This document shows positions 46,941-60,347 of a DNA stretch of 64,000 bases, in pieces. The first letter of the stretch is position 1. Every line of letters starts with the position of its first letter. The notes below the pieces were generated by a model, which saw only the letters and a program-made list of their open reading frames with translations, was not told the origin of the DNA and did not search any database. This DNA is from Achromobacter spanius (GTDB lineage Bacteria > Pseudomonadota > Gammaproteobacteria > Burkholderiales > Burkholderiaceae_B). The stretch lies in assembly GCF_029637605.1 (NCBI RefSeq), contig NZ_CP121261.1, forward strand, positions 372,001 through 436,000, written 5' to 3'. Both the position numbers and the translations under genes were made by a program.

Positions 46941-48362
46941 TCAGCCTTCGGCCGTTTCCGCCAGTACGCGCTGGGCTTCTTCGGCCACGCGCTCGGGGGC
47001 GGTGCCGCCGACGTGCTTGCGGGCGGCAACCGAGCCTTCCAGCGTCAGCACCTGGTGGACGTCGTCACCGATCTGGGCGTGATAGGCCTTGAGTTCGTCG
47101 GTGGACAGGTCAGCCAGGTCGCAGCCACGCTGTTCGCAGTCGCGCACGGCGTGGGCCACCACTTCGTGGGCGTCGCGGAAGGGCACGCCGCGCTTGACCA
47201 GGTAGTCGGCCAGGTCGGTGGCGGTGGCGAAGCCTTGCAGGGCGGCGGCGCGCATGTTGTCGGCCTTGACCTTGATGCCGGCAGCCATGTCGGCAAAGAT
47301 GGTCAGCGTGTCGCGCACGGTGTCCACGGTGTCGAACAGGCCTTCCTTGTCTTCCTGGTTGTCCTTGTTGTAGGCCAGGGGCTGGCCTTTCATCAGGGTC
47401 AGCAGGGCGACCAGGTTGCCGTTGACGCGGCCGGTCTTGCCACGGGCAAGTTCGGGCACGTCGGGGTTTTTCTTTTGCGGCATGATCGAGCTGCCGGTGC
47501 AGAAGCGGTCGGCCAGGTCGATGAAGCCCACGCGCGGGCTCATCCAGAGCACCAGCTCTTCGGACAGGCGCGACACGTGCGTCATGATCAGTGCGCCGGC
47601 GGCGCAGAATTCGATGGCGAAGTCGCGGTCGGACACGGCGTCCAGCGAATTGCGGCACACGCCGTCAAAGCCCAGCGTCTTGGCGACGCGCTCGCGGTCG
47701 ATGGGGAACGAGGTACCAGCCAGCGCGGCGGCGCCCAGCGGCAGGCGGTTCACGCGGCGGCGGCAGTCGGCCAGGCGCTCGGCGTCGCGGCCGAACATTT
47801 CGGCGTAGGCCAGCAGGTGGTGGCCGAAGGTAACGGGTTGGGCAACTTGCAGATGGGTGAAGCCCGGCATGATGGTGCCGGCGTTTTCCAGGGCCACGGC
47901 GGCCAGGGCGTGGCGCAGTTGGCGCAGCAAATCTTGCAGGTTGTCGATTTCATCGCGCAGCCACAGGCGGATGTCGGTGGCGACCTGGTCGTTGCGCGAA
48001 CGGCCGGTGTGCAGGCGCTTGCCCGCGTCGCCCACCAGTTCCACCAGGCGCTTTTCGATGTTCAGGTGCACGTCTTCCAGATCCAGCAGCCATTGGAAGC
48101 TGCCAGCGTCGATTTCAGACAGAATCTGGGTCATGCCGCGCTGGATGTCGGCCAGGTCTTGCGCGCCGATGATGCCTTGGGCGGCCAGCATGTCCGCATG
48201 CGCGAGCGAGCCCTGGATGTCGTGGCGCGCCAGGCGCTTGTCGAAATCCACGGACGCCGTATAGCGTTTGACGAGTTCGGATACCGGTTCCGAGAACCGG
48301 GCGGACCAGGCCTGCGCCTTGTTGGCGAACTGGTTTTGATCGGGGGAGGGAGTGTTTGCCAT
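46941..48362 (-). CDS. argH: argininosuccinate lyase
   Basis: 473 residues, last step of arginine synthesis: argininosuccinate to arginine and fumarate. The fumarate-lyase signature [16 protein letters not shown] and the [18 protein letters not shown] segment are intact, as is the [23 protein letters not shown] region. The ATG at 48362 ([23 protein letters not shown]) is the family start; the frame is open upstream but unlike ArgH. Monocistronic in this window. Confidence 0.97.
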   Translation of the reverse strand: MANTPSPDQNQFANKAQAWSARFSEPVSELVKRYTASVDFDKRLARHDIQGSLAHADMLAAQGIIGAQDLADIQRGMTQILSEIDAGSFQWLLDLEDVHLNIEKRLVELVGDAGKRLHTGRSRNDQVATDIRLWLRDEIDNLQDLLRQLRHALAAVALENAGTIMPGFTHLQVAQPVTFGHHLLAYAEMFGRDAERLADCRRRVNRLPLGAAALAGTSFPIDRERVAKTLGFDGVCRNSLDAVSDRDFAIEFCAAGALIMTHVSRLSEELVLWMSPRVGFIDLADRFCTGSSIMPQKKNPDVPELARGKTGRVNGNLVALLTLMKGQPLAYNKDNQEDKEGLFDTVDTVRDTLTIFADMAAGIKVKADNMRAAALQGFATATDLADYLVKRGVPFRDAHEVVAHAVRDCEQRGCDLADLSTDELKAYHAQIGDDVHQVLTLEGSVAARKHVGGTAPERVAEEAQRVLAETAEG

Positions 48363-48522
48363 GATGGGCGGAATTATAGGGCCTGCCGACAAGCCGGCGC
48401 ACGCGGGGGCCGCCCCGGCCCTGATTTCCCGGGTGCCACAGCGCGCCAACGCCCGACTTGTCGGATAATCCAGCCTTGGTTTCAAGTCGTCGTTTCAAGA
48501 ACTTAGAGCGAGTCCAAGAGAT

Positions 48523-49896
48523 ATGCCCGTGGAATGGGAAGAACTGGTAACCCAGCTCGATGCGCACATGCCGCACGAGGCCTGGGCGCAGACGCTGGTG
48601 GGTGTGGGCGTGCTGGTGCTGACCGCGCTGTTCGTGCAGTGGGTGGTGGCGCGCGTGGTGCTGCTGCTGGCGCACCGCGTGCTGGTGCTGAGCGGGCGGG
48701 GCGACTGGGACAAGGCGCTGCAACGCCGCCGGGCGTATCAGAACCTGTGGTACGCGGTGCCGTTCGCCGTGGTGTCGATGGGCATCGACCTGGTGCCGCA
48801 CGCGGAAAAGGCCGTGACCATTGTGGGCCGGTTGGCCCATGCGGGCGCCTGGATCTGCGTGTTCGTGGCGTTCTCCGGCGTGCTGAGCGCCTGGCAGGAC
48901 ACCTATTCCGCCACCACGCGGGCGCAAACGCGCTCCATCAAGGGCTATATCCAGATCGGCAAGCTGATTCTGGCGGCGGTATGCACCGTGCTGGTGCTGT
49001 CCATCCTGATCGACCGCTCGCCGTTGTGGATGATTTCCGGCCTGGGCGCCTTGTCGGCGGTGCTGTTGCTGGTATTCAAGGACACGCTGCTGTCGCTCGT
49101 GGCCAGCACGCAACTGACCAGCAACGACATGCTGCGCATCGGCGACTGGATCGAAATGCCGCAGTCCAACGCGGATGGTTTCGTGAAGGACATCGCCTTG
49201 CACACGGTCAAGGTGCAGAACTGGGATAACACCGTCACCACGGTGCCCACCTACAAGCTGTTCTCGGAAAGCTATCGCAACTACCGCCACATGTTCGAAT
49301 CCGGCGGCCGGCGCATCAAGCGCACGCTGCGCATCGATGCCACCAGCGTGCGCTTCCTGACCGACGACGAATCCCAGCGCCTGATGCGCTTTCGCCTGCT
49401 GCACGACTATCTGCAGGCCAAGACGCAAGACATTGCCCAGGCCAACCAGACCATGGGTGAATTGGCCAGCGTGCCCGCCAACCGCCGCCGGCTGACCAAC
49501 ATCGGCACTTTCCGCGCCTACGGCGTGGCGTTTCTGAAGCAGAACCCGGAAGTGCGCCAGGACATGGCGATGATGGTGCGCATGATGGAGCCCGCGTCCG
49601 ACGGCATTCCGGTCGAGGTCTATTGCTTTACGGCCGTGACCGCCTGGGTGGAATACGAACGTATCCAGGGCGATATCTTCGACCACCTGCTGGCGGTGCT
49701 GCCGGAACTGGGGCTGCGCCTGTACCAGCAGCCGTCGGGGGCTGACTTCGGCGCCATGGGCAGCCATCTGCGCGAAAGCGCCATCCAGGCCGCGTTGGCG
49801 GCTGACCGGGACCGGGACCGCCCGGCGCCAGCCTTGCCGGATGGCTCGGGCGGCGTGTCCGAGCGCGGCCTGACCGACGGCAAGATGCCCACCTAG
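48523..49896 (+). CDS. mechanosensitive channel, MscS/YbdG type
   Basis: 457 residues. Several membrane helices in the first 190 residues lead to the MscS beta domain, with ALSAVLLLVFKDTLLSLVAS, LTSNDMLRIGDWIEMPQSNADGFVKDIALHTVKVQNWDNTVTTVPTYKLFSESYRNYRHMFESGGRRIKRTL, close to E. coli YbdG. A long cytoplasmic C-terminus ends in an Asp/Arg-rich tail. Likely a small-conductance osmotic-release channel. Divergent from argH. Confidence 0.93.
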   Translation: MPVEWEELVTQLDAHMPHEAWAQTLVGVGVLVLTALFVQWVVARVVLLLAHRVLVLSGRGDWDKALQRRRAYQNLWYAVPFAVVSMGIDLVPHAEKAVTIVGRLAHAGAWICVFVAFSGVLSAWQDTYSATTRAQTRSIKGYIQIGKLILAAVCTVLVLSILIDRSPLWMISGLGALSAVLLLVFKDTLLSLVASTQLTSNDMLRIGDWIEMPQSNADGFVKDIALHTVKVQNWDNTVTTVPTYKLFSESYRNYRHMFESGGRRIKRTLRIDATSVRFLTDDESQRLMRFRLLHDYLQAKTQDIAQANQTMGELASVPANRRRLTNIGTFRAYGVAFLKQNPEVRQDMAMMVRMMEPASDGIPVEVYCFTAVTAWVEYERIQGDIFDHLLAVLPELGLRLYQQPSGADFGAMGSHLRESAIQAALAADRDRDRPAPALPDGSGGVSERGLTDGKMPT

Positions 49897-49971
49897 GCCG
49901 GGGAGCCCCAGGCGCCGTGAGATAATCCGCCGGTTGGAACTTAGTCTTCATTGACCCCAGGCGATCACCCG

Positions 49972-52511
<2,540 letters not shown>

Positions 52512-52548
52512 TCCGCGCCGCCTGTTGAGCGCCATCGCTTGAACATCA

Positions 52549-52584
52549 AAGGCGCTCGCCCCATCACCGGGGCGGGCGCCTTTG
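52549..52584. terminator. terminator between glnB and gspF
   Basis: A 15-bp stem (arms 52549-52563 and 52570-52584, one G-T pair) with a 6-base loop ends in AAA/TTT on both sides; it can work for the PII gene and for the convergent gspF gene. Confidence 0.88.
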
Positions 52585-52589
52585 TCTTG

Positions 52590-53795
52590 CTAGCGGATCA
52601 ACTGGTTCATTTCAAGAATCGGCATCATCACCGCCAGCACGATCAGCAGCACAAAGCCCCCCATCAGCAGGATCAGCGCCGGTTCCAGCAGCGCCGTCAT
52701 CGCCATGGCGCGGCGTTCCAGGTCGCGCGACAGGTTCTGCGCGCCCCGGTCCAGCAGTTCAGGCAGCCGTCCGGTTTTTTCACCGCTGGCGATCAGGTGC
52801 ACCAACAGCGACGGAAAGACCTTCTGCGCGCCCAGCGACGCCGATAGCGCCGCGCCTTCGCGCACGCGCGCCGACGCTTCGTCCACCGCCTGGCGCAGCA
52901 CGTCGTTGCCCAAGGTGCGGCGCGCGGCGTCCAGCGCGGTCAGCAGCGCCACGCCGCTGCCGCACAGAATGGCCAGCGTGGACGCAAAGCGCGCGGCGTT
53001 GACCCCCAGCACGAAGCGGCCCATCAGCGGCAACCGCAACACACGCGCATGCCATGCACGGCGCGCAGCGGGCGCGCGCAGCGTGTAGCGCCACAACACA
53101 ATGGCCAAGGCCACGGCCACGCCCGTCACCATTCCCCATTCGCGCACATAGTCCGACAAGGCCAGCATCACGCGGGTCAGCATCGGCAGTTGCTGCTTGG
53201 CCTGGCTGAACGCGGACACCACCTGCGGCACCACATAGCCCAGCAGGAAGATCACGATGATGACCGACACGCTGGCAACCACCGCCGGGTAGATGAAGGC
53301 CGTCATGACCTTGCTGCGCAAGGTGTTGCGTTCTTCGATGTAGTCCGCCAGCTTTTCCATCACTTGCGCCAGATCGCCGGACTCTTCGCCCGCGCCGATC
53401 AGGGCGCGATAGATCTCGGGAAAATCGCGTGGCCGAGCGGCCAGCGCGGTGGACAGGCGGTGGCCCGCGCGCACGTCGTCGCGCACGGCGCCAAGCGTTG
53501 CCGCGATGTGTTTTTTCTCGGCTTGTTCAAGTGTGGCGGAAAGCGCGGCATCCAAGGGCAGGCGCGCCGCCAGCAAGCTGGCCAGTTGGCGCGTCAGCCA
53601 CGCCAGGTCGGCATCCGACAAACGGGTGCGCAGGCTGGCGCCCAGGCCTTCAGTGCGCGCGGCGGATGCCGTCGACAAGGGCAGCAGGCCACGGCCGCGC
53701 AACTGGTTGCGAGCGCCGCGCTCGGTGTCGGCGTCGATCGTGCCACGCACGATTTTTCCCAGCGCGTCGGTGGCTTCGTATCGAAAGGAAGGCAT
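52590..53795 (-). CDS. gspF: type II secretion inner-membrane platform protein GspF
   Basis: 401 residues. Two T2SSF domains each with membrane helices: first RQLASLLAARLPLDAALSATLEQAEKKH...GHRLSTALAARPRDFPEIYRALIGAGEESGDLAQVMEKLADY, second GSGVALLTALDAARRTLGNDVLR...FPSLLVHLIASGEKTGRLPELLDRGA, ending in LLMGGFVLLIVLAVMMPILEMNQLI. Start at 53795 (MPSFRYEATDALGKIVRG). It is divergent from gspD, unlike the usual D-E-F order. Confidence 0.95.
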   Translation of the reverse strand: MPSFRYEATDALGKIVRGTIDADTERGARNQLRGRGLLPLSTASAARTEGLGASLRTRLSDADLAWLTRQLASLLAARLPLDAALSATLEQAEKKHIAATLGAVRDDVRAGHRLSTALAARPRDFPEIYRALIGAGEESGDLAQVMEKLADYIEERNTLRSKVMTAFIYPAVVASVSVIIVIFLLGYVVPQVVSAFSQAKQQLPMLTRVMLALSDYVREWGMVTGVAVALAIVLWRYTLRAPAARRAWHARVLRLPLMGRFVLGVNAARFASTLAILCGSGVALLTALDAARRTLGNDVLRQAVDEASARVREGAALSASLGAQKVFPSLLVHLIASGEKTGRLPELLDRGAQNLSRDLERRAMAMTALLEPALILLMGGFVLLIVLAVMMPILEMNQLIR

Positions 53796-53975
53796 GGTGA
53801 AAGCAGGGGGCGACGCGCATATCAAAAACGCGCAAAAGCCCCGAATTTAAAGGGTTTGCAGGCTGTATGTTGCATGTCAAATATGACCGTAGTGTTGCAC
53901 TGTCACCCCGTATACTCCGACGCGATTTCACGTTTTTTCACTTCTGCATTCACGTCTGAAGGCACCACTCTCGTC

Positions 53976-56372
53976 ATGCGTCACATCGCGCAATTCAGCC
54001 TTGCCGCCTTGCTCATCGCAAGCCAAATCGGACCGGCGATCAGCACGGCCCACGCTCAACAAACGGACAACCGTGTCAGCTTGAATTTTGTCGACACCGA
54101 CATTCCCGCCGTGTTGCGCGCGCTGTCGTTGTTCACGCATCGCAACTTTCTGGTGGACCCGCGCGTCAAGGGCAAGCTGACGCTGGTGTCCGACCGCCCC
54201 GTGGATAGCGGGCAGGCGCTGGCCATGCTGACGGGGGCGCTGCGCTTGCAGGGCTTTGCCATCGTGGACGTGGACGGCGTGACGCGCGTGGTGCCGGAAG
54301 CCGACGCCAAGCTGCAAGGCAGCGCGGTGGTGGGCAATACACGGCCGGCTGCAAGTTCCGCGTCGACCAATGCGCCGGCCAGTGCCGCCGCCGGCAATGC
54401 CGCGCGCGGGCCGGTGCCCGTGTCGGCCTTCGCGAAAGGCGGCAGCAGCAGCGGCGAAATGCTGACGCGCGTGTTCCCGCTGAAGTACGAGAACGCGGCG
54501 AACCTGGTGCCCGTGCTGCGCCCGATGGTGCCGCCCAACAACCCCATCAATGCGTACCCCGGCAACAACACGCTGGTGGTCACGGACTACGCCGACAACC
54601 TGGAGCGCATCGCGCAGGTCATCGCCCGTATCGACGTGCCCAGCTCCATCGACACCGACGTGGTGCCGGTGCAGTCGGGCATCGCGACCGACATCGCCAT
54701 CCTGGCCTCGCAGTTGCTGGACACGCAAAGCAGCGACCCCACGCAGCGCATCGCGGTGGTGGCCGACCCGCGCAGCAACAGCGTGCTGGTGCGTTCGGGC
54801 AGCCCGGCGCGCACGCGCCTGGCGCGTGACCTGATCCTGAAACTGGACGCGCAGCAGAACCGCGCCGGCAACTTGCACGTGGTCTACATGCGCAATGCCC
54901 AGGCCTCGCGTATTGCCGAAGTGCTTGGCGGCCTGTTGACCGGACAGGCCAACTCCGCGCCTGGCGCGTCGGGCGGCGCAAGCAGCGCCACGGGCGGCCA
55001 GCAGACGGGTGCGCGCACCCAGAACACGGCTGCGGGCAGCGCGCAGACGGGGCAGGGCATGGCCAGCTTGTCGGGTTCGTCCAAGAGCGGTTTGTCGGGC
55101 GAGCAAGAACGCATTGCGCGAGAAGACAACAGCTCGCAGGCGGTGTCGTATTCCGCGGGCGGGGCCACCATCCAGGCCGATCCGGCCACCAACTCGTTGA
55201 TCATTTCCGCGCCCGAACCGCTGTACCGCAGCCTGCGTGAAGTGATCGACCAGCTGGACCAGCGTCGCGCGCAGGTGCTGGTGGAAAGCCTGATCGTGGA
55301 AGTCAGCGAAGAAAAGGCCGCGGAATTCGGCATCCAGTGGATGACGGGCGCCGGCAACATCAACAGCAACGGCACCAGCTTCATCGGCGGCACCAACCTG
55401 GGCGGCAGCGGCATCACCGGTAACGGCCCGACGTCCATCGACGCCATCGGCGGGGGCTTGAGCCTGGGCGTGGTCAAGGGCACGGTGGACGTGCTGGGCA
55501 ACCAGGTCATCAACCTGGGCGTGCTGGCCCGCGCCATGGAGAACACGGGCGAAGCCAACATCCTGTCCACCCCGAACCTGCTGACGCTGGATAATCAGTC
55601 GGCCAGCATCCTGGTGGGCAAGACGGTGCCATTCGTGACGGGCCAATACGTTACGTCGGGCAGCAACGGCAGCTCGAACCCGTTCCAGACGATTGAACGC
55701 GAGGACGTGGGCCTGAAGCTGAACATCCGCCCACAGATTTCGGAAGGCGGCGCGGTCAAGCTGGATATCTACCAGGAAGTCAGCAGCATCGACGAAAGCC
55801 GTTCCAATTCCACCAGCGGCATCGTGACCAACAAGCGCGCCATCGACACCAGCGTGTTGATCGATGACGGCCAGATCATCGTGCTGGGCGGCCTGCTGGA
55901 AGACAACGTGACCTTGACGACGAACAGCGTGCCCGGCCTGGGTTCGCTGCCGGTGATCGGGTCGCTGTTCCGCTACGACACGCGCAAGCGCACCAAGACC
56001 AACCTGATGGTGTTCCTGCGGCCTTACGTGGTGCGCGACGCCAACCGCAGCGCCAGCGTCACCATGGACCGCTACGACTACATGCGCCGCGCGCAGGGCG
56101 CGACGCAGCCGGGCCATCACTGGGCGCTGCCTGACATGCAGGCGCCGATGCTGCCGCTGCCCGGGTCCGCGCCATCGGTGTCGAACAACGCCTACGACCT
56201 GCGCCCGGAGCAGCAGGCCACCACGCTGCGCCGCCCGCCTCCTGTCACGGTGCAGTCGTTCGCGGTGCGCCAGTATCCGGGTAGCCCCCCGACCGGCAAC
56301 GCCGCCTTGCCGATCCACGTGTCCAGCACCTTGATGCAAAGCGTGGCGGTGGACCCCGAGTCGCTGCTATGA
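53976..56372 (+). CDS. gspD: type II secretion outer-membrane secretin GspD
   Basis: 798 residues. Signal peptide ([27 protein letters not shown]) then N0 ([34 protein letters not shown]), N1-N3 domains with [18 protein letters not shown] and [22 protein letters not shown], a Gly/Ser/Ala-rich insertion, and the secretin domain ending in [35 protein letters not shown]. The start at 53976 is the Met before the signal peptide. No lipobox. A pilotin gene is not seen. Confidence 0.96.
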   Translation: MRHIAQFSLAALLIASQIGPAISTAHAQQTDNRVSLNFVDTDIPAVLRALSLFTHRNFLVDPRVKGKLTLVSDRPVDSGQALAMLTGALRLQGFAIVDVDGVTRVVPEADAKLQGSAVVGNTRPAASSASTNAPASAAAGNAARGPVPVSAFAKGGSSSGEMLTRVFPLKYENAANLVPVLRPMVPPNNPINAYPGNNTLVVTDYADNLERIAQVIARIDVPSSIDTDVVPVQSGIATDIAILASQLLDTQSSDPTQRIAVVADPRSNSVLVRSGSPARTRLARDLILKLDAQQNRAGNLHVVYMRNAQASRIAEVLGGLLTGQANSAPGASGGASSATGGQQTGARTQNTAAGSAQTGQGMASLSGSSKSGLSGEQERIAREDNSSQAVSYSAGGATIQADPATNSLIISAPEPLYRSLREVIDQLDQRRAQVLVESLIVEVSEEKAAEFGIQWMTGAGNINSNGTSFIGGTNLGGSGITGNGPTSIDAIGGGLSLGVVKGTVDVLGNQVINLGVLARAMENTGEANILSTPNLLTLDNQSASILVGKTVPFVTGQYVTSGSNGSSNPFQTIEREDVGLKLNIRPQISEGGAVKLDIYQEVSSIDESRSNSTSGIVTNKRAIDTSVLIDDGQIIVLGGLLEDNVTLTTNSVPGLGSLPVIGSLFRYDTRKRTKTNLMVFLRPYVVRDANRSASVTMDRYDYMRRAQGATQPGHHWALPDMQAPMLPLPGSAPSVSNNAYDLRPEQQATTLRRPPPVTVQSFAVRQYPGSPPTGNAALPIHVSSTLMQSVAVDPESLL

Positions 56373-57796
56373 GCGCGCATCCCTTGCCCTACGCCTGGGC
56401 GCGCGCGCAGCGTGCCGTGCTGTCGCTGCGCGCGGGCCAGGTGCAGTTGACGGTCAGCCCGCGCACGCCCGATTGGGCGGTGCGCGAGATCCGGCGCTGC
56501 CATGGCGACGTGGCGCTGGCGCAGGTGGACGACGAGGCGCTGGAAACCTTGTTGACGGCGGCATACAGCCATTCCGAAGACGCCGCGTCCGTGATGGGTG
56601 TGGCGGAAAACGAGATTGACCTGGACCGCCTGCTGCAAGACATGCCCGAGGTGGCTGACCTGCTGGAAGCGCAGGACGACGCGCCCGTGATCCGCATGAT
56701 CAATGCGCTGTTCGCGCAGGCCGCGCGCGATGGCGCCAGCGACATCCACATCGAGCCTTTCGAAACGCATTCGGTGGTGCGCTACCGCGTCGACGGCACG
56801 CTGCGCGATGTGGTGTCGCCGCGCAAGGCTTTGCATGCGGCCTTGATCTCGCGCATCAAGATCATGGCGCATCTGGACATCGCCGAAAAGCGCCTGCCGC
56901 AAGATGGCCGCATTGCGTTGCGCGTGGGCGGTCGGCCCATTGACGTGCGCGTGTCGACTCTGCCCACGGGGCATGGTGAACGCGCCGTGCTGCGCCTGCT
57001 GGACAAGGAAGCGGGGCGGCTGCAATTGGAGCGCCTGGGCATGTGCCCCGAGGTGCTGACGCAACTGGACCGCCTGATCCGGCAGCCGCACGGCATTGTG
57101 CTGGTAACGGGACCCACCGGCAGCGGCAAGACCACCACGCTGTACGCCGCGCTAAGCCGCCTGGACGCGGCCACCAGCAATATCCTGACGGTGGAAGACC
57201 CCATCGAATATGACTTGTCCGGCATCAGCCAGACGCAGGTCAACGCGAAGATCGACATGAGCTTTGCGCTGGCCCTGCGCGCCATCTTGCGCCAGGACCC
57301 GGACGTCATCATGATCGGAGAAATCCGCGACCTGGAAACCGCGCAGATCGCGGTGCAGGCCTCGCTGACCGGCCACTTGGTGCTGGCCACGCTGCACACC
57401 AACGATGCCGTGTCCGCCGTGACGCGGCTGACGGATATGGGCGTGGAGCCCTTTCTGTTGGCCTCGTCGCTATTGGGCGTGCTGGCGCAGCGGCTGGTGC
57501 GCAAGCTGTGCCCGGAATGCAAGAAACCGTCGATGCAGGATGGCATGCGCGTGTTCCATCCCGTGGGTTGCCCAGCCTGCAATCACACCGGCTACAGCGG
57601 ACGGTCGGGCATTCATGAACTGTTCACCGTGGACGACGACGCGCGCCGCCTGATCCATGAAGGCCGCGACGAACGCGAATTGCGCGTGGCCGCCATGGCC
57701 GCCGGGATGCGCACGATGCGGCAAGACGGCCAGCGCTGGGTGGAAGGCGGGCAAACCTCGCCCGAGGAAATCGTGCGGGTCACGCGCGACGCTTAG
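56369..57796 (+). CDS. gspE: type II secretion ATPase GspE
   Basis: 475 residues. Asp box region [15 protein letters not shown], Walker [16 protein letters not shown], Walker [27 protein letters not shown], and a four-Cys zinc motif CPEC...CPAC. It powers pseudopilus assembly at the membrane. The start overlaps the gspD stop as ATGA, so D and E are coupled. An 8-bp repeat tract follows the stop. Confidence 0.96.
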   Translation: MSAHPLPYAWARAQRAVLSLRAGQVQLTVSPRTPDWAVREIRRCHGDVALAQVDDEALETLLTAAYSHSEDAASVMGVAENEIDLDRLLQDMPEVADLLEAQDDAPVIRMINALFAQAARDGASDIHIEPFETHSVVRYRVDGTLRDVVSPRKALHAALISRIKIMAHLDIAEKRLPQDGRIALRVGGRPIDVRVSTLPTGHGERAVLRLLDKEAGRLQLERLGMCPEVLTQLDRLIRQPHGIVLVTGPTGSGKTTTLYAALSRLDAATSNILTVEDPIEYDLSGISQTQVNAKIDMSFALALRAILRQDPDVIMIGEIRDLETAQIAVQASLTGHLVLATLHTNDAVSAVTRLTDMGVEPFLLASSLLGVLAQRLVRKLCPECKKPSMQDGMRVFHPVGCPACNHTGYSGRSGIHELFTVDDDARRLIHEGRDERELRVAAMAAGMRTMRQDGQRWVEGGQTSPEEIVRVTRDA

Positions 57797-57813
57797 CACA
57801 GCGGGCGGGCATC

Positions 57814-57879
57814 CAGGTACGCAGGTACGCAGGCACGCCGGGACCAAGGCACCCAGGCACCCAGGCACCCAGGCACCCA
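57814..57879. repeat. two short 8-bp tandem-repeat arrays after gspE
   Basis: CAGGTACG occurs at 57814-57821 and 57822-57829 with a variant at 57830-57837; GGCACCCA then occurs four times at 57848-57879. The tract sits in the 111-bp gap between the convergent gspE and gspN genes and has no coding or CRISPR character. Confidence 0.92.
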
Positions 57880-57907
57880 GGCGCGGCCTACCTCGCGCCA
57901 GGCCCGG

Positions 57908-58666
57908 CTACTTGCCGGCCCGAAACACCACCTTGTCGCCCGAGCGGCGGCCCAGCGTGGACATCAAGCCGTCCAGCGCGGCCCGCTGCGCGGGCGTGGC
58001 AGCCTCGGCAAAGGTGGCCTGGCCTTCGAAGCGCGCGCCGCGCGGGCCGGCGGTGCCCTGGCCCGTGACGGCCAGCAGCCCGCTTTCCGTGCTGAGCGTC
58101 AGCGTGGCGCCCGCCTTGCCCTGGCCTTGTACCCGCAGCAGATACGTGCCGACCGGCGCGATTGACGTCATCGCGGTGCCGGCGTTACGCCAGCGCAAAT
58201 CGGCGATCTGGCCGGTGGGCAAACTGCCGCCCAGACGCAAGGCCTGCCACTTGATTTCCAGCATGCCTTCGGGCGCCAGCGTGTTCCAGGGCGCGCCCAG
58301 CGCGGGCAGCACGGTGGCCGGCACACTTAGCGATTGCGCCGGCACAGACACGCCGTTCCAGGCCAGGCGCGCGCGCAAGGGGCCTTGCAGCCAGGGGTGC
58401 GTGACCTCAAGCGCCATCGGGTCCCAACGCCATTGCCATTGCACGGGCTGCGGCAACACCCGGCGGGACCCTTGCGGGCCCAAGGCCACCCAGGCGCTGC
58501 CGTGCCATACCGTGCCGCCGGCGTCCGCCAGCGAAACAAGGGAAGAATCCGATTGCATGGCCAGCAACCAGCGCGCGGGCAGCACGCTGGCGCCGGCCGC
58601 CACCGCACAGGCGCAACTGGCCAGCCAGAGCGCGGCCGACCGCTTGTTCAAACGCAGCAACGCCAT
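57908..58666 (-). CDS. gspN: type II secretion protein GspN
   Basis: 252 residues. One N-terminal membrane helix (SAALWLASCACAVAAGASVL) followed by a beta-rich periplasmic domain with GTVWHGSAWVALG and RARLAWNGVSV motifs of the T2SSN family. The ATG overlaps the gspM stop as TGATG. GspN is optional in type II systems; present in the Burkholderiales type. Confidence 0.85.
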   Translation of the reverse strand: MALLRLNKRSAALWLASCACAVAAGASVLPARWLLAMQSDSSLVSLADAGGTVWHGSAWVALGPQGSRRVLPQPVQWQWRWDPMALEVTHPWLQGPLRARLAWNGVSVPAQSLSVPATVLPALGAPWNTLAPEGMLEIKWQALRLGGSLPTGQIADLRWRNAGTAMTSIAPVGTYLLRVQGQGKAGATLTLSTESGLLAVTGQGTAGPRGARFEGQATFAEAATPAQRAALDGLMSTLGRRSGDKVVFRAGK

Positions 58667-59340
58667 CAGCGGGCTCCCGGCTGTTCGGGCAGCGTCAGCG
58701 TGACGTGGCCGTTGACCAGACCTGGCAGGGGCCGGCCATTGGGATTGGTGGCCCGGGTCAATTCCACCTGCTGCGTGCTCAGGCCCCAGTCTTGTCCGGC
58801 GCCGTCCAGCCAGGGCAGCAGGGCGGATGACGGCGCCTGGTTCAAGGTCAATTGCAAGCCCTTGCCGGACTCGGGCGTGCCCAGAGTCCACATCGCCGCC
58901 GGTAAACCGGCGCGTTCCAGGCTGGCGCCCACTTCCGCCTGCGTGGGCAGGGACGCCACGGGCGCGGTGGATCGTTGGCGCAGCGCGCGGGCCTGGGTGG
59001 TCAGGTCGGCAACGGCGGCAGCCTGCCCGCGCAAGAGGGGCAGCTCCGCTTGCAGCTTGCGCATCGTGTTCAGGGGCGGTTCGATCAGCGTGACAAAGAC
59101 CACGACCACGCCGAGCAGCGCGCCGGCTCCCGCGACCAGGCGGCGTTCGCGCGGTGCCAGCGCCTGAAAGCGTAGTCGGGCGCGGGCAAGCGTGGGGTCC
59201 ACGGCTTTGCGCACGCGGGCGTGCGCGGCTTGCCAGCGGGCTTGCAGACGGGTTTGCAGATTGGTGTGCGGAGTCGTCCGCGGATTCGCTTGCGGAGTCG
59301 TTTGCAAATTCGTCTGCCGGCTTTCAATCGGGGCGGTCAT
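58666..59340 (-). CDS. gspM: type II secretion protein GspM
   Basis: 224 residues with a low-complexity, threonine/glutamine/asparagine-rich N-terminus, one membrane helix (LVAGAGALLGVVVVFVTLI) and a ferredoxin-like periplasmic part. LAPRERRLVAGAG is the family signature before the helix. It stabilises GspL. Start and stop overlap those of gspL and gspN. Confidence 0.85.
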   Translation of the reverse strand: MTAPIESRQTNLQTTPQANPRTTPHTNLQTRLQARWQAAHARVRKAVDPTLARARLRFQALAPRERRLVAGAGALLGVVVVFVTLIEPPLNTMRKLQAELPLLRGQAAAVADLTTQARALRQRSTAPVASLPTQAEVGASLERAGLPAAMWTLGTPESGKGLQLTLNQAPSSALLPWLDGAGQDWGLSTQQVELTRATNPNGRPLPGLVNGHVTLTLPEQPGAR

Positions 59341-60347
59341 GGTTGTTTGCGCACGATGCGCCAGGTGTTGTCGGTGTCACCGCGTTCCAGCTTCAGGCCC
59401 AAGGCGGCGGCTTGCTGGATCAGCGCGGGGGTTTCGGCGACGCGCTGCGCCTGCTCGCCGGATTCGGCCAGTTGCAGGGTCAGGGCCTCATCCGCGTAGG
59501 TCAGGCGCGACACCTTGTCGGCCGCGAACGGCAGCAGTTGCGCGGTGGCGCGCGCCAGAGGCAGAAAGTCCGCCGCGTTGGCCGCGCCGCGATTGGCCTG
59601 TAGCGCATCCAACCCTTGCTGGGCCTGGCGCGGCGGGTCCAGCACGACCGGCAGGTCGGGAAACGCGGCCAGCACCTGCTGGCGCATGCCCGCCGTCAGC
59701 GCTTGCGCTTCAGCACTGAGCTGCGAGGCGTGGATGTTCAGTCCCGCAATCCAGACCACGGCCGCTGCTGCGCCCCAACGCCACACCGGACGCCAGCGCG
59801 AGACCTGGGCCGGCGCCAACTGCGGCATGGCCAGCGACCAGGTGGGCGACGGCGCTTGCCAGCGCGGGTCGGCGGGGTCGCGCAAGGGGTCGGACGACGT
59901 GGGTGCCAGAGTCTGCGGTGCGATCAGCGCATGGGCGCGCAGGCCGTGGGCGTTTAGCAGGCCCCAGGCGCGCCGCACTGGTTCTCGGGGTGACCACGCC
60001 AGCGCCACGCTGCCATCGGCGGCGCGCGCGCTGAACCCGATCGCCAGCGCGTCCAGGTCGCTTAACACCAAGGGTTCCAACGCGCTGTGCACGGCAGCGG
60101 CAAAGCGCGCGCGAGGCACGGCCGGAATGCGTACCGTGGTGGCGATGACGTCGGCGGGGTGCAGCACCGCTTCGCAGGCGGCGTGTGGGTAGGCGTTGCC
60201 CAGCGCGCGCACGCTCAGTTCACCCTGCTGGACGCAACGTCCGCGCCGGTCAAACCAGGCATAGGGCAGGGGCGAATCGGCTGTGAATTCGTCCAAGGGG
60301 GCAAGCGCGATGCGCAAGGCGTTCTTCAAGGGATTTCTCTTGTCCAT
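59337..60347 (-). CDS. gspL: type II secretion protein GspL
   Basis: 336 residues. Cytoplasmic actin-like part in the first 200 residues, with LRIALAPLDEFTADSPLPYAWFDRRGRC and AVHSALEPLVLSDLDALAIGFSARAADGSVALAWSPREPVRRAW; one membrane helix (WGAAAAVVWIAGLNIHASQ); periplasmic remainder. Binds GspE and GspM. Starts within the end of gspK by 22 bases. Confidence 0.88.
   Translation of the reverse strand: MDKRNPLKNALRIALAPLDEFTADSPLPYAWFDRRGRCVQQGELSVRALGNAYPHAACEAVLHPADVIATTVRIPAVPRARFAAAVHSALEPLVLSDLDALAIGFSARAADGSVALAWSPREPVRRAWGLLNAHGLRAHALIAPQTLAPTSSDPLRDPADPRWQAPSPTWSLAMPQLAPAQVSRWRPVWRWGAAAAVVWIAGLNIHASQLSAEAQALTAGMRQQVLAAFPDLPVVLDPPRQAQQGLDALQANRGAANAADFLPLARATAQLLPFAADKVSRLTYADEALTLQLAESGEQAQRVAETPALIQQAAALGLKLERGDTDNTWRIVRKQP

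Noticed and set aside
53049..53975. Long N-terminal extension of GspD
   Set aside because: It lies antisense to gspF and lacks secretin features; the signal peptide starts at 53976.
57814..57879. CRISPR-like array
   Set aside because: Units are 8 bp with no spacers between them and no cas genes nearby; simple tandem repeats.
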